Origin: Rhizobium alarense
Lineage (GTDB): Bacteria > Pseudomonadota > Alphaproteobacteria > Rhizobiales > Rhizobiaceae
Direction: 5' to 3'
Assembly: GCF_021555155.1 (NCBI RefSeq)
Contig: NZ_JAKGBU010000027.1
Coordinates: 1 to 52,042 of the forward strand
DNA length: 52,042 bases
Positions 15,863 through 24,518 of the stretch are shown in pieces; position 1 is the stretch's first letter; every line of letters begins with the position of its first letter. A program made the position numbers and the translations under genes. Below the pieces are notes generated by a model. That model was given only the letters and a program-made list of their open reading frames with translations. It was not told the origin of the DNA and did not search any database.

Positions 15863-16768
15863 CTATCTCTGGTCCATCGAGCGCAGCAACTTCACCAGCC
15901 AGTCGACGAAGACCCGGACCTTGTTGCTCAGGTGGCGTGTCTGCGGGTAGACGATGTAGAGTGGCAGGCTTTCGCACTGCCACTCGGTCAGCACACGGAC
16001 GAGGCGCCCGTCGGCAAGCGCCTCGCGGGCCATGAAGAGCGGCACGCGCGCAATGCCGAGCCCCGTCAGAACGGCGTTCATGTAGGTCCGGGCATCGTTG
16101 GCCGAGACGACATATTGCGGCGTGATCTCCCTGCGCTCGCCGTTGCGGATGAAATCCATCGGCATGATGCGCCCGGCCTGGGCCATCAGGTAGCCGACGG
16201 CGAAATGGCTATCCGTCAGGTCGTCCGGCTTTTCCGGCATGCCTTTCTTGTCGAGATAACGCGGTGCAGCGCAGGTGATCATCTCCATCTCCGACACCTT
16301 GCGGGCAACCAGGGACTGGTCGGTCGGCGTGCCGCCGCGCAGCGCGCAGTCGACGTTTTCCGCGATGTAGTCCACCAGCCGGTCGCCGACGCCGAGATCG
16401 ATGCGGATTTGTGGATAGCGCGTATGGAAATCGCAGAGCGACGGAATGACGAGCAGGTCCGCAAAAACGCCGGCCATCTCGACGCGGAGCCGGCCAGAGG
16501 GCTGGTTTTGCGAATGCGAAAGACTGCCGTCGAGTTCATCGATTTCCGACAGGATCTGAGAGGCGCGCTCGTAGTAGAGCGCGCCGTCGGTCGTCACCAT
16601 GACGCGCCGGGTCGTTCTGTTGAGGAGCGTCGTGCGCAGATGCGCCTCGAGCCCCTGGATGAGATTGGTCACGGTCGTCTTCGGCACGTCCAGTGCGGCG
16701 GCCGCGCGGGAGAAATTGCCCGTCTCGACGACACGAACGAAGACACGCATCGCTGAAAGCTGGTCCAA
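15863..16768 (-). CDS. LysR-family transcriptional regulator
   Basis: This regulator of about 301 residues has an N-terminal winged helix-turn-helix (FVRVVETGNFSRAAAALDVPKTTVTN, about residues 8-35) and a C-terminal periplasmic-binding-like effector domain (GRLRVEMAG at the junction). The start is placed at TTG 16768 (LDQLSAMRVF), which has an AGAAAGGA ribosome site seven bases upstream and gives the usual LysR N-terminus; alternatives are TTG 16795 and ATG 16750. It is divergent from the alpha/beta hydrolase and RND genes, as in MexT/MexEF-like arrangements, and probably controls them through the site at 16838-16859. Confidence 0.9.
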   Translation of the reverse strand: MDQLSAMRVFVRVVETGNFSRAAAALDVPKTTVTNLIQGLEAHLRTTLLNRTTRRVMVTTDGALYYERASQILSEIDELDGSLSHSQNQPSGRLRVEMAGVFADLLVIPSLCDFHTRYPQIRIDLGVGDRLVDYIAENVDCALRGGTPTDQSLVARKVSEMEMITCAAPRYLDKKGMPEKPDDLTDSHFAVGYLMAQAGRIMPMDFIRNGERREITPQYVVSANDARTYMNAVLTGLGIARVPLFMAREALADGRLVRVLTEWQCESLPLYIVYPQTRHLSNKVRVFVDWLVKLLRSMDQR

Positions 16769-16837
16769 GCTGATATCCTTTCTACTGCAATGCAATATTA
16801 TTCGAAATTTGGAACAGTGATATCCATTTCACCGACC

Positions 16838-16859
16838 TTATCCACTAGCAACGGGATAA
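16838..16859. promoter_or_regulatory. candidate LysR-type binding site
   Basis: TTATCC (16838-16843) and GGATAA (16854-16859) form an inverted repeat with a 10-base spacer in the 146-base AT-rich region between the divergent LysR and alpha/beta hydrolase genes. Its location and interrupted palindrome fit a LysR target. No experimental link. Confidence 0.4.
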
Positions 16860-16914
16860 TAATATAAGATCCAAGTGGAGAGCAGGCACCCTTCCCGAAA
16901 CGGAAGCAGGTTGT

Positions 16915-17751
16915 ATGCGAAAGGCCAGACCGATGGTCAGTGAATGGAGGGACATGGAGGTTGATGGGCGGGAGCACCGTTCCATGCCGGTCCGTGTCTA
17001 TGAAAGTGCAAACTGCGGAAAGACGCCGCCGCTTGTTCTGTATTTCAGCGGCGGTTCCTTCCTCGACAAAGATAGGAATGGCGAGAGCCCGATCGCAAGG
17101 GCCTTTGCACTTTCCGGAGCGATCGTCGTCGAGGCCGATTATGCGAAGCCGTCCGGCAACGCCTTCCCGAAGGCGCTGGAATATGCCTTTGCGGCTTTGC
17201 GGTGCCTGTGCGGCAAGCGCAAGCAGTTCGGTGGGCAGCGTTCACTGATTCTCGTTGCCGGCGAAGAAGCGGGCGGCAATGTCGCGGCGGGCGTCGCGCT
17301 GAAGGCGCGGGACCAGATGCCGGGTGAGATCGACGGGCAGATCCTGTTGTCGCCGCTCATCGATCCGCTGATGGCCACCGCCTCGTTCCGCGAGGCGGGG
17401 GAGGCGGGCATGCGGGACCGCTGGACGGAGGGCTGGAGCCACTATCTCGGGTCCGGCGGGGGGTATTGCCACCCCTATGCCGCTCCGATGCACTGCTCGC
17501 GATTGGCGGGCGTCGCGCCGGCGCTGATCCTGACGTCGCAGGACGATCCCTTGCGGGACGAGGCTGCGAGCTATGCCGAGCGTCTCCGGGCGGCCGGCGT
17601 CAAGGTCAGGAACCAGGTGCTTCCGCCCTGCACGGGATGGACGCAGATCTACAATGCGGAGACCACGGCGGGATGCGAGCCGCCGGACGAACTCCGGCGT
17701 GAATTTCAGGGTTTCGTTGAGGGACTGGAGACCAGGACCTTTTGCATTTGA
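16915..17751 (+). CDS. alpha/beta hydrolase-fold protein lacking the catalytic serine
   Basis: This 278-residue protein resembles the hormone-sensitive-lipase/acetyl-esterase group. The oxyanion-hole region reads YFSGGSF (HGGG in active members). The nucleophile elbow, normally GDSAGG, reads GEEAGG at residues 116-121, with Glu118 in place of Ser. The acid motif DPLRDE (Asp211) is kept, and the His motif reads LPPCTGW, with Thr240 where His is expected. Two of three triad residues are thus missing, so hydrolysis is unlikely; a binding or regulatory role is possible. It has its own ribosome site (GGAAGCAGG) and lies first in an RND efflux operon, 41 bases before the adaptor gene. Confidence 0.75.
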   Translation: MRKARPMVSEWRDMEVDGREHRSMPVRVYESANCGKTPPLVLYFSGGSFLDKDRNGESPIARAFALSGAIVVEADYAKPSGNAFPKALEYAFAALRCLCGKRKQFGGQRSLILVAGEEAGGNVAAGVALKARDQMPGEIDGQILLSPLIDPLMATASFREAGEAGMRDRWTEGWSHYLGSGGGYCHPYAAPMHCSRLAGVAPALILTSQDDPLRDEAASYAERLRAAGVKVRNQVLPPCTGWTQIYNAETTAGCEPPDELRREFQGFVEGLETRTFCI

Positions 17752-17792
17752 GATGAAAGACCGGCCCGTTTCGGGGCCATAAGGAGATACCG

Positions 17793-18977
17793 ATGCCGTC
17801 GAACAAGAAACGCTGGGCCCTCATGGGCGCCGGCCTGGGACTTGCTGCGTCCGTTTCGGGTGTGGCGTTTCACTTCGATCTTATGGCGGGTGCCAATGCG
17901 GCGCCCGCCGCCGCCTCCGCGGAAGTGCCCGCCGTGCCGGTGACGGTCGCGGCTGTCGAGCCGCGCAGCGTCAGCACCTGGCAGGAATTTTCCGGCCGGC
18001 TGGAGGCTGTCGATCGGGTCGAGGTCCGCTCCCGCGTCCCGGGGGCGATCCAGTCCGTGCATTTTCGGGAAGGCGCGCTGGTAAAGGCCGGCGACCTTCT
18101 GATCACGATTGACCCGGCCCCCTTCGAGGCGGCGGTTGCGCAGGCTGAAAGCCTGGTCGCCTCCGCAAAGGCCAAGCTCGATCTCGCTGACACCGAACTG
18201 GAACGCGGCCGGAAGCTCGTCGCCAAGAACACGATCTCCGACAGTGACTTCGTCCAGCGCCAGAGCGTGCGTGCCGAAGCGGTCGCCAACCTGCGGGCGG
18301 CGGAAGCGGCACTGACGACCGCCAGACTCGACCTCGGCTATACCGAAATTCGGGCGCCGATCGACGGGCGGGTCGGCAGGCGCGAGATCACCGAGGGCAA
18401 CCTGGTCGCCGCCGGCCCAGGGTCCCCCGCGCTGACGACGCTCGTCTCTTCAGGCCCGATCTATGCAAGCTTCAACGCCAATGAGGAACTCGTGGCCCGC
18501 ACGCTTGCCAACCTGCCCGAAACCAACGGCGTACTTCCGGCGATCGACCACGTCCCGGTCGAGATCGAGACGCTTAGCGACGACGGTACGCCGCTTGCCG
18601 GCAAGCTGCAGCTCATCGACAACGAGGTCGACAGCACAAGCGGCACGATCCGTGTCCGTGCCGTCTTCGACAATCCGGGCAACCGGCTGATCCCCGGCCA
18701 GTTCGTCCGCATCCGCATGGGCGAGCCGGTCGCGCAGGCGCGCCTGATGGTGAGCGAACGGGCCGTCGGCACGGACCAGGACAAGAAATTCGTCTTCGTC
18801 GTCGACGCCGAAAACAAGGTGAATTACCGGCAGGTCCAGCTCGGCGCTTCCGTCGACGGTCTGCGCATCGTCGAGGAAGGCCTGAGCCCTGGCGACAGGA
18901 TCGTCGTCAACGGCCTCCAGCGCATCCGCGCCGGCGTCGTCGTCGATCCGCAGACCGAAGTGGCCGTCGCGCAATAG
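17793..18977 (+). CDS. RND efflux periplasmic adaptor (membrane fusion protein)
   Basis: This 394-residue HlyD/AcrA/MexE-like adaptor has an N-terminal membrane anchor or signal (about residues 8-38). A lipoyl half-motif follows (VRSRVPGAIQSVHFREGALVKAG), then a helical hairpin with heptad-like AEAVANLRAAEAAL, the second lipoyl half (IRAPIDGRVGRREITEGNLV), and beta-barrel and membrane-proximal domains to the C-terminus. No lipobox cysteine was seen. It starts at ATG 17793 after TAAGGAGA. It should link the pump encoded next to an outer-membrane TolC-like channel, which is not encoded here. Confidence 0.92.
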   Translation: MPSNKKRWALMGAGLGLAASVSGVAFHFDLMAGANAAPAAASAEVPAVPVTVAAVEPRSVSTWQEFSGRLEAVDRVEVRSRVPGAIQSVHFREGALVKAGDLLITIDPAPFEAAVAQAESLVASAKAKLDLADTELERGRKLVAKNTISDSDFVQRQSVRAEAVANLRAAEAALTTARLDLGYTEIRAPIDGRVGRREITEGNLVAAGPGSPALTTLVSSGPIYASFNANEELVARTLANLPETNGVLPAIDHVPVEIETLSDDGTPLAGKLQLIDNEVDSTSGTIRVRAVFDNPGNRLIPGQFVRIRMGEPVAQARLMVSERAVGTDQDKKFVFVVDAENKVNYRQVQLGASVDGLRIVEEGLSPGDRIVVNGLQRIRAGVVVDPQTEVAVAQ

Positions 18978-19097
18978 TTCCAGATACCGGCGGGCGCGGT
19001 CCGCCGGCCCGAACCACCAGTCATCCAACATTGCTCGCGGCCACTGGCCGCAGGCAGGGACCGTTGTGTCTCGATCAACCCTGGAGAGGGTACCGCC

Positions 19098-22000
19098 ATG
19101 AACATTTCCCGGTTCTTTGTCGACCGTCCGGTCTTTGCTGCCGTGCTGTCGCTGTTGATTCTCATTGCCGGCCTCATCGGCATGCGCTCGCTGCCGATCT
19201 CGGAATATCCGGAGGTCGTGCCGCCGTCGATCGTCGTGCGCGCCCAGTATCCGGGCGCCAATCCGAAGGTCATCGCCGAGACGGTGGCAACGCCACTGGA
19301 AGAGTCGATCAACGGCGTCGAGGACATGCTCTACATGTCGAGCCAAGCGACCGCCGACGGCGTCATGACGCTTACCGTCACCTTCGCGCTGGGAACGGAC
19401 CCCGACAAGGCACAGCAGCTCGTGCAGAATCGTGTCTCGCAAGCCGAACCGCGCCTGCCCTCCGAGGTTCGCTCGCTCGGCGTTACGACGGTCAAGAGCT
19501 CGCCGGACCTCATGATGGTCATCCACCTGAGTTCGCCGGACGACCGCTACGACATCACCTATCTGCGCAACTACGCGGTCCTCAACATCAAGGACCGGCT
19601 TGCCCGTATCGATGGCGTCGGCCAGGTGCAGATATTCGGCTCCGGCGACTATTCGATGCGCATCTGGATCGATCCGCAAAAGGCGGCGGAACACGGGCTT
19701 GCGGCAAGCGACATCGTCGCGGCGATCCGCCAGCAGAACGTCCAGGCGGCCGCCGGCGTCATCGGCGCCTCGCCGAGCGAATCCGGCATCGATCTGCAGC
19801 TTTCCGTCAACGCGCAGGGTCGCCTGCAATCGCCGGAGGAGTTCGGTCGCATCATCGTCAAAAGCGGCGATAACGGCGCGATCACGCGTCTGAGCGACGT
19901 CGCGCGCGTCGAACTCGGCGCTGCTGACTATTCGCTGCGCTCGCTGCTCGACAACAAGGCGGCGGTGGCCATTCCCGTCTTCCAGGCGCCGGGCTCCAAT
20001 GCCATCCAGATATCCGACCAGGTGACGGAGACGATGAATGAGCTCCAGCTCGCCATGCCCGAGGGTGTCCGCTACGACATCGTCTACGACACGACGCAGT
20101 TTGTGCGCGCGTCGATCGAGAAGGTCGTCGACACGTTGCTCGAGGCGGTCGCGCTCGTCGTGCTTGTCGTCATCCTCTTCCTCCAGACCTGGCGCGCCTC
20201 GATCATTCCGCTGCTTGCCGTGCCGGTTTCGATCATCGGCACCTTCGCCGTCATGTATGTCTTCGGTTTCTCGGTCAACGCGCTGACGCTCTTCGGCCTC
20301 GTGCTGGCGATCGGCATCGTGGTGGACGACGCCATCGTCGTGGTCGAGAACGTCGAGCGCAACATCGAAAACGGCCTGTCGCCGCGCGAGGCGACTTATC
20401 GGGCGATGCGGGAGGTATCGGGCCCGATCGTCGCGATCGCGCTGGTGCTCGTTGCCGTCTTCGTGCCGCTCGCCTTCATCACCGGCCTGTCCGGCCAGTT
20501 CTACCGGCAGTTCGCACTGACGATCGCGATCTCCACGGTGATCTCGGCGATCAATTCGCTGACGCTTTCGCCCGCGCTTTCGGCGCTGCTCCTGAAGGAT
20601 CATCACGCGCCGAAGGACTGGCTGACGCGCTTCATGGACAGGACGCTCGGCTGGTTCTTCCGCGGGTTCAACCGGGCCTTCGGCGCCAGCTCCAGGGCGT
20701 ACGGGCGGGGCGTCGGCGGTATCCTGTCCCGCAAGAGCCTGGTGATGATCGTCTATCTTGTGCTGGCGGGTGCAACCTACCAGCTCTTCCAGGCGGTTCC
20801 CGGCGGCTTCGTACCGGCGCAGGACAAGCAGTACCTGATCGGCTTCGCCCAGCTTCCGGACGCGGCGACCCTCGACCGGACGGAAGACGTGATCGAGCGA
20901 ATGAGCGAGATTACGCTCGCACAGCCCGGCGTCGAGCACGCCATCGCTTTCCCGGGGCTTTCGATCAACGGCTTCACCAACGGCTCGAACGCCGGCATCG
21001 TCTTCGTCGGTCTCGCGCCCTTCGAGGAACGTACGACGCCCGAGCTTTCCGCCGGCGCGATCGCCATGCAGCTGAACCAGAAATTCGGGGCGATCCAGGA
21101 CGCCTTCATCGCCATGTTCCCGCCGCCGCCCGTCCAGGGCCTCGGCACGACCGGCGGCTTCAAGCTGCAGATCGAGGACCGTGCGGGCCTCGGTTACCAG
21201 GCACTGGACGAGGCGACAAAGGCCTTCCTCGGAAAGGCCTACCAGACGCCGGAGCTCGCAGGTCTCTTCTCGAGCTTCCAGATCAACGTGCCGCAGCTCT
21301 ATGCAGACCTCGACCGCGAGAAGGCGGAGCAGCTCGGCGTGTCGGTCACCGACGTCTTCGAGACGCTGCAGATCTATCTCGGCTCGCTCTATGTCAACGA
21401 CTTCAACGCGTTCGGCCGGACGTACAGCGTGCGGGTGCAGGCGGATGCGAAGTTCCGTGCTCGGGCGGAGGACATCGGCGCGCTCAAGGTCCGGTCGCAG
21501 TCCGGCGAGATGATCCCGCTTGCGACGCTGCTCAAGGTGGAGGCGACGACCGGACCGGAGCGCACCACGCGCTACAACGGCTTCCTCGCCGCCGATATCA
21601 ACGGCGGCCCGGCACCCGGTTTCTCGTCCGGCCAGGCGCAGGCAGCCGTCGAGCGGATTGCCGACGAGACGCTGCCGTCCGGCATCGGCTTCGAGTGGAC
21701 GGATCTGACCTATCAGCAGATCCTTGCCGGTAACTCGGGCGTCATCGTCTTCCCGCTCGCCCTGCTGCTCGTCTATCTCGTGCTTGCTGCACAGTACGAG
21801 AGCCTGACGCTCCCGCTTGCCATCATCCTGATCGTGCCGATGGGGCTGCTTGCCGCCCTGACGGGCGTCTGGCTCACGGGCGGAGACAACAACATCTTCA
21901 CCCAGATCGGGCTCGTGGTGCTCGTGGGGCTTTCGGCGAAGAATGCGATCCTGATCGTCGAATTCGCCCGCGAGCTGGAATTCGAGGGGCGCACGCCGGT

Positions 22001-22277
22001 TCAGGCGGCAATCGAGGCGAGCCGTCTGCGCCTGCGGCCGATCCTCATGACGTCCGCGGCGTTCATCATGGGTGTCGTGCCGCTCGTCGTTTCGACCGGC
22101 GCGGGCGCCGAGATGCGGGCCGCCATGGGCATCGCCGTCTTCTCGGGCATGATCGGCGTCACCTTCTTCGGCATCTTCATGACGCCGGTCTTCTACGTGC
22201 TCGTCCGCCGGCTCGCGGGCAACCGCGCGCTGCGGCGGATGGAGGAACCCGAGTTGGCGCATGCGCCGGCCGAGTAG
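19098..22277 (+). CDS. RND multidrug efflux pump, inner-membrane transporter (HAE1 type)
   Basis: This 1059-residue proton-driven pump is of AcrB/MexF length. The N-terminus MNISRFFVDRPVFAAV is classic. The transmembrane-4 proton relay is intact (GIVVDDAIVVVENVERN, with the paired Asp). The porter domain has VGQVQIFGSGDYSMRIW, and the repeated second half includes QIGLVVLVGLSAKNAILIVEFA. Twelve transmembrane helices are expected. It lies 120 bases after the adaptor gene with GGAGAGGG as ribosome site, and a strong terminator ends the operon at 22300-22330. With the divergent LysR regulator this is a typical inducible efflux locus; substrates are not predictable. Confidence 0.95.
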   Translation: MNISRFFVDRPVFAAVLSLLILIAGLIGMRSLPISEYPEVVPPSIVVRAQYPGANPKVIAETVATPLEESINGVEDMLYMSSQATADGVMTLTVTFALGTDPDKAQQLVQNRVSQAEPRLPSEVRSLGVTTVKSSPDLMMVIHLSSPDDRYDITYLRNYAVLNIKDRLARIDGVGQVQIFGSGDYSMRIWIDPQKAAEHGLAASDIVAAIRQQNVQAAAGVIGASPSESGIDLQLSVNAQGRLQSPEEFGRIIVKSGDNGAITRLSDVARVELGAADYSLRSLLDNKAAVAIPVFQAPGSNAIQISDQVTETMNELQLAMPEGVRYDIVYDTTQFVRASIEKVVDTLLEAVALVVLVVILFLQTWRASIIPLLAVPVSIIGTFAVMYVFGFSVNALTLFGLVLAIGIVVDDAIVVVENVERNIENGLSPREATYRAMREVSGPIVAIALVLVAVFVPLAFITGLSGQFYRQFALTIAISTVISAINSLTLSPALSALLLKDHHAPKDWLTRFMDRTLGWFFRGFNRAFGASSRAYGRGVGGILSRKSLVMIVYLVLAGATYQLFQAVPGGFVPAQDKQYLIGFAQLPDAATLDRTEDVIERMSEITLAQPGVEHAIAFPGLSINGFTNGSNAGIVFVGLAPFEERTTPELSAGAIAMQLNQKFGAIQDAFIAMFPPPPVQGLGTTGGFKLQIEDRAGLGYQALDEATKAFLGKAYQTPELAGLFSSFQINVPQLYADLDREKAEQLGVSVTDVFETLQIYLGSLYVNDFNAFGRTYSVRVQADAKFRARAEDIGALKVRSQSGEMIPLATLLKVEATTGPERTTRYNGFLAADINGGPAPGFSSGQAQAAVERIADETLPSGIGFEWTDLTYQQILAGNSGVIVFPLALLLVYLVLAAQYESLTLPLAIILIVPMGLLAALTGVWLTGGDNNIFTQIGLVVLVGLSAKNAILIVEFARELEFEGRTPVQAAIEASRLRLRPILMTSAAFIMGVVPLVVSTGAGAEMRAAMGIAVFSGMIGVTFFGIFMTPVFYVLVRRLAGNRALRRMEEPELAHAPAE

Positions 22278-22299
22278 GCGATCCCGAAGACCGCCACGC

Positions 22300-22330
22300 A
22301 CCCATCCCGGTTCCGCCGGGATGGGTTTTT
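22300..22330 (+). terminator. rho-independent terminator
   Basis: ACCCATCCCGG (22300-22310) and CCGGGATGGGT (22316-22326) form a perfect 11-bp stem with a 5-base loop, followed by five T residues (22326-22330). It lies 22 bases after the RND pump stop and abuts the stop of the convergent amidohydrolase gene. Confidence 0.9.
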
Positions 22331-23217
22331 CATGCCGGACGGTAAACGCGCGCGGCGGTATCGTGCAGCATCTCCCGGGCGGCCTCCGGCCCATGCCCTT
22401 CGGCTGCAGCGCGATGCGCCGAGAGCACCGAAGGAAAGTCGGTCCAGAGCTTTTCGATCGGAAAGTTGGAGCCGAACATCAGGCGGTTGCTGCCGAGGAT
22501 TTCCACGGCATTGTCGACGATGAGCGCAATGAGCGCGGGGTCGTTGCGGTGAATAAAGGTGCCGAGGCCGGAAAGCTTGGCGTAGAAATTCGGCAGTCCG
22601 GAAAAATGCGAGAGGCCCGCCTTCCACGCCGCCACGGTTTCCGGCGCATCGTCCGTCAGCATGCCGCAATGGGTGAGGATGAAATCAGTCTCCGGGTTTT
22701 CCGCGACGAGCGCCGCGCCGTTCTTCATCTGGGCCGGGAAGAGCTGGAGATCGAAGGAGAAGCCGTAGTCCCTGAGCCGGGCGATGTTCCTGCAGACGTT
22801 TGCATCCAGCACCTGCTCGGGTCCCGGCGCGAAGCGGTAGGCCGGCACCTCGTGCCAGTGAAGCTGCATGCGCACGCCGCGCACCAGCGGATAGGCCTTC
22901 AGCCGGTCGAGCTGCGGACGCACGTCCTCGACCGAGATATCCGCATAGCCGACGATGGCGTGCGGCCAGCCGCTGCGCGCGGCCGTTTCGCTGAGCCAGG
23001 CGACCTCCTTCTCGAAATCCGCCTTCGCCCAGTTGGTCTGCACATAGACCGCTTTCTCGACGGCCTGTCCGTCGATCTCACCCAGATATTCCTCGATCGG
23101 ATAGTCGCGCTGGATCGGCTCGTAGGGTCCGAAGATGCGTGGCACCATCGGACCGTTCAGCCATGGCTGGTCGGCGCGGCGCCAGATGTGAAAGTGCGAG
23201 TCAATGACCGGCTGCAT
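22330..23217 (-). CDS. amidohydrolase family 2 protein
   Basis: This 295-residue TIM-barrel hydrolase has an N-terminal metal motif VIDSHFHIWRR (residues 4-14), ILTHCGMLTDD in the middle and MFGSNFPIEKL near the end, where the usual Asp is Asn, a variant also seen in lactonase-like members. It is the last gene of the leftward molybdenum-hydroxylase operon and overlaps the VWA gene by 17 bases. It may hydrolyse the hydroxylated heterocycle or lactone made by that enzyme. The start is the ATG at 23217 (MQPVIDSHFH); longer in-frame starts run through the VWA gene and are rejected. Confidence 0.85.
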   Translation of the reverse strand: MQPVIDSHFHIWRRADQPWLNGPMVPRIFGPYEPIQRDYPIEEYLGEIDGQAVEKAVYVQTNWAKADFEKEVAWLSETAARSGWPHAIVGYADISVEDVRPQLDRLKAYPLVRGVRMQLHWHEVPAYRFAPGPEQVLDANVCRNIARLRDYGFSFDLQLFPAQMKNGAALVAENPETDFILTHCGMLTDDAPETVAAWKAGLSHFSGLPNFYAKLSGLGTFIHRNDPALIALIVDNAVEILGSNRLMFGSNFPIEKLWTDFPSVLSAHRAAAEGHGPEAAREMLHDTAARVYRPA

Positions 23218-24352
23218 GGGTCTTCTCCTTCCAGACGACCGACGCCTTCGGCGCCGGCCAGTCGAGCGTGAGCAGGAAATCGGCGATCGTTTCCGCCGAG
23301 GAGCCGTCAACCAGATCGTCGAGCCACTGCAGCACGGCGGCAAGCGCCGCCGTCTCGGGCCGGAAGCGCGGATCGCCGGCAAGCGGAGTGGCGAGCGACA
23401 GGCGATGCGCGAGGCCCGAGAGCCGGCGCATGGCGACCTCGAAGTCCGCGTGTCCGCCGCGCTCCAGGCCATCAGAGGCGATGACGACGAGGGCGCCGCG
23501 CGAAAGTGCTGCAAAACGCGGCACGGCGAGAAAGGCTTTCAGTGCCGGCCCGATGCGCGTGCCGCCGTTCCAGTCGTCGACGAGGCCCGCAGCGCGGGCA
23601 AGCGCCTGGTCCCGGTCGCGAAGGCGAAGCGCGGGCGTGATGCGGGTGAGCCGCGTGCCAATCGTGAAGATTTCCGCGCGCGGGGCGGACTGGCAGGCCG
23701 CATGGGCGAGCGCCAGAAACTCGTCCGTATGGCCGCGCATCGAGCCTGAGATGTCGATGACCAGCACGAGACGGCGGGCGATCTCCTGCCGTCGCCGGAG
23801 GCGCGGCACCGCCAGATCGCCGTCGGCGCGCACGATGTCGCGCATCGAGCGGCGTAGATCGACGGCTCCCTTCGTCCGCGTGCGCAGATGTCGGAAGGCG
23901 CGGCGTCGGGGCAGGGAGCCGGGCAGGTGTCGCCGGAAGCTCTTCAGGATGTCGTCGCTCGTCTCGAAGTCGCGCCCGGCGAGCCGCTCGATCGCCGAGG
24001 CATGCGCGCCGCCCTTCTCCTGCCGCAACGACGCATCGCCGCCGGCATCAGCGCCGCCCCGGTCCTTGACGACGGTTTCTTCCTCGTCCTCGCTTGCGGC
24101 GGCAGCCACTTTCGTTTCCCCGTGGAAGACCGCGCGGAAGAGCGCGTCGAAGGCGCCCATGCGGTCGATGGAGGGCGCCAGCGTTGCGATCGCCGCGCGG
24201 CGGATGTGCTCCATGCTCTTGGGTCCGAGCAGGGTGACGGCCGCGAGGAAGCTTTCCGTCTGGTCCGGCGAGACGGCAAAACCGTTCCGGCGCAGCACGA
24301 ATACGAAATCGAGGAAAGGGGCGCAGGCGCGGGGCAGGAGGGTTAGCGGCAT
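23201..24352 (-). CDS. VWA-domain protein of the CoxE family
   Basis: This protein of about 383 residues has a variable N-terminal half containing an acidic linker (ASEDEEETV) and a C-terminal von Willebrand A domain. The MIDAS motif is present (LVLVIDISGSM, DxSxS), with later GGTRIGP and VIASDGLERGG positions of the fold. CoxE proteins act with a MoxR-type ATPase to finish the metal centre or insert cofactor in CO-dehydrogenase-like molybdoenzymes. The start is ATG 24352 (MPLTLLPRA), eight bases after an AGGAG site; an earlier frame start at 24370 is less likely. It is 166 bases downstream of the MoxR gene, with a palindromic repeat between them. Confidence 0.88.
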   Translation of the reverse strand: MPLTLLPRACAPFLDFVFVLRRNGFAVSPDQTESFLAAVTLLGPKSMEHIRRAAIATLAPSIDRMGAFDALFRAVFHGETKVAAAASEDEEETVVKDRGGADAGGDASLRQEKGGAHASAIERLAGRDFETSDDILKSFRRHLPGSLPRRRAFRHLRTRTKGAVDLRRSMRDIVRADGDLAVPRLRRRQEIARRLVLVIDISGSMRGHTDEFLALAHAACQSAPRAEIFTIGTRLTRITPALRLRDRDQALARAAGLVDDWNGGTRIGPALKAFLAVPRFAALSRGALVVIASDGLERGGHADFEVAMRRLSGLAHRLSLATPLAGDPRFRPETAALAAVLQWLDDLVDGSSAETIADFLLTLDWPAPKASVVWKEKTHAAGH

Positions 24353-24371
24353 GATGCAGGCTCCTCTCACT

Positions 24372-24504
24372 TCGCGCCTGCGGGAAGAAGGTGGCCCGAA
24401 GGGTCGGATGAGGGGGTGCGTGAAGCGCCACGAGCAGATGCCGCAAAGACCCCCTCATCGCCTCGCATGCGCTCGGCATGTCTCCCCGCCGGGGAGAAGA
24501 GGGA
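24372..24504. repeat. rhizobial-type palindromic intergenic repeat
   Basis: GATGAGGGGG (24407-24416) is an exact reverse complement of CCCCCTCATC (24450-24459). The flanks carry the familiar outer parts GGGAAGAAGGTGGCCCG and CTCCCCGCCGGGGAGAAG. Elements beginning CCCCTCATC and ending CGGGGAGAAG are common between genes in Rhizobiales. It can fold into a large cruciform or hairpin in the transcript between the MoxR and CoxE genes. Confidence 0.7.
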
Positions 24505-24518
24505 GGAAGGACGGCCGC

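Noticed and set aside
18450-22394. A 1314-codon open frame on the minus strand opposite the RND adaptor and pump.
   Set aside because: It is a GC-bias shadow: the translation is arginine/aspartate-rich low-complexity sequence, and the plus strand encodes textbook RND proteins with all motifs.
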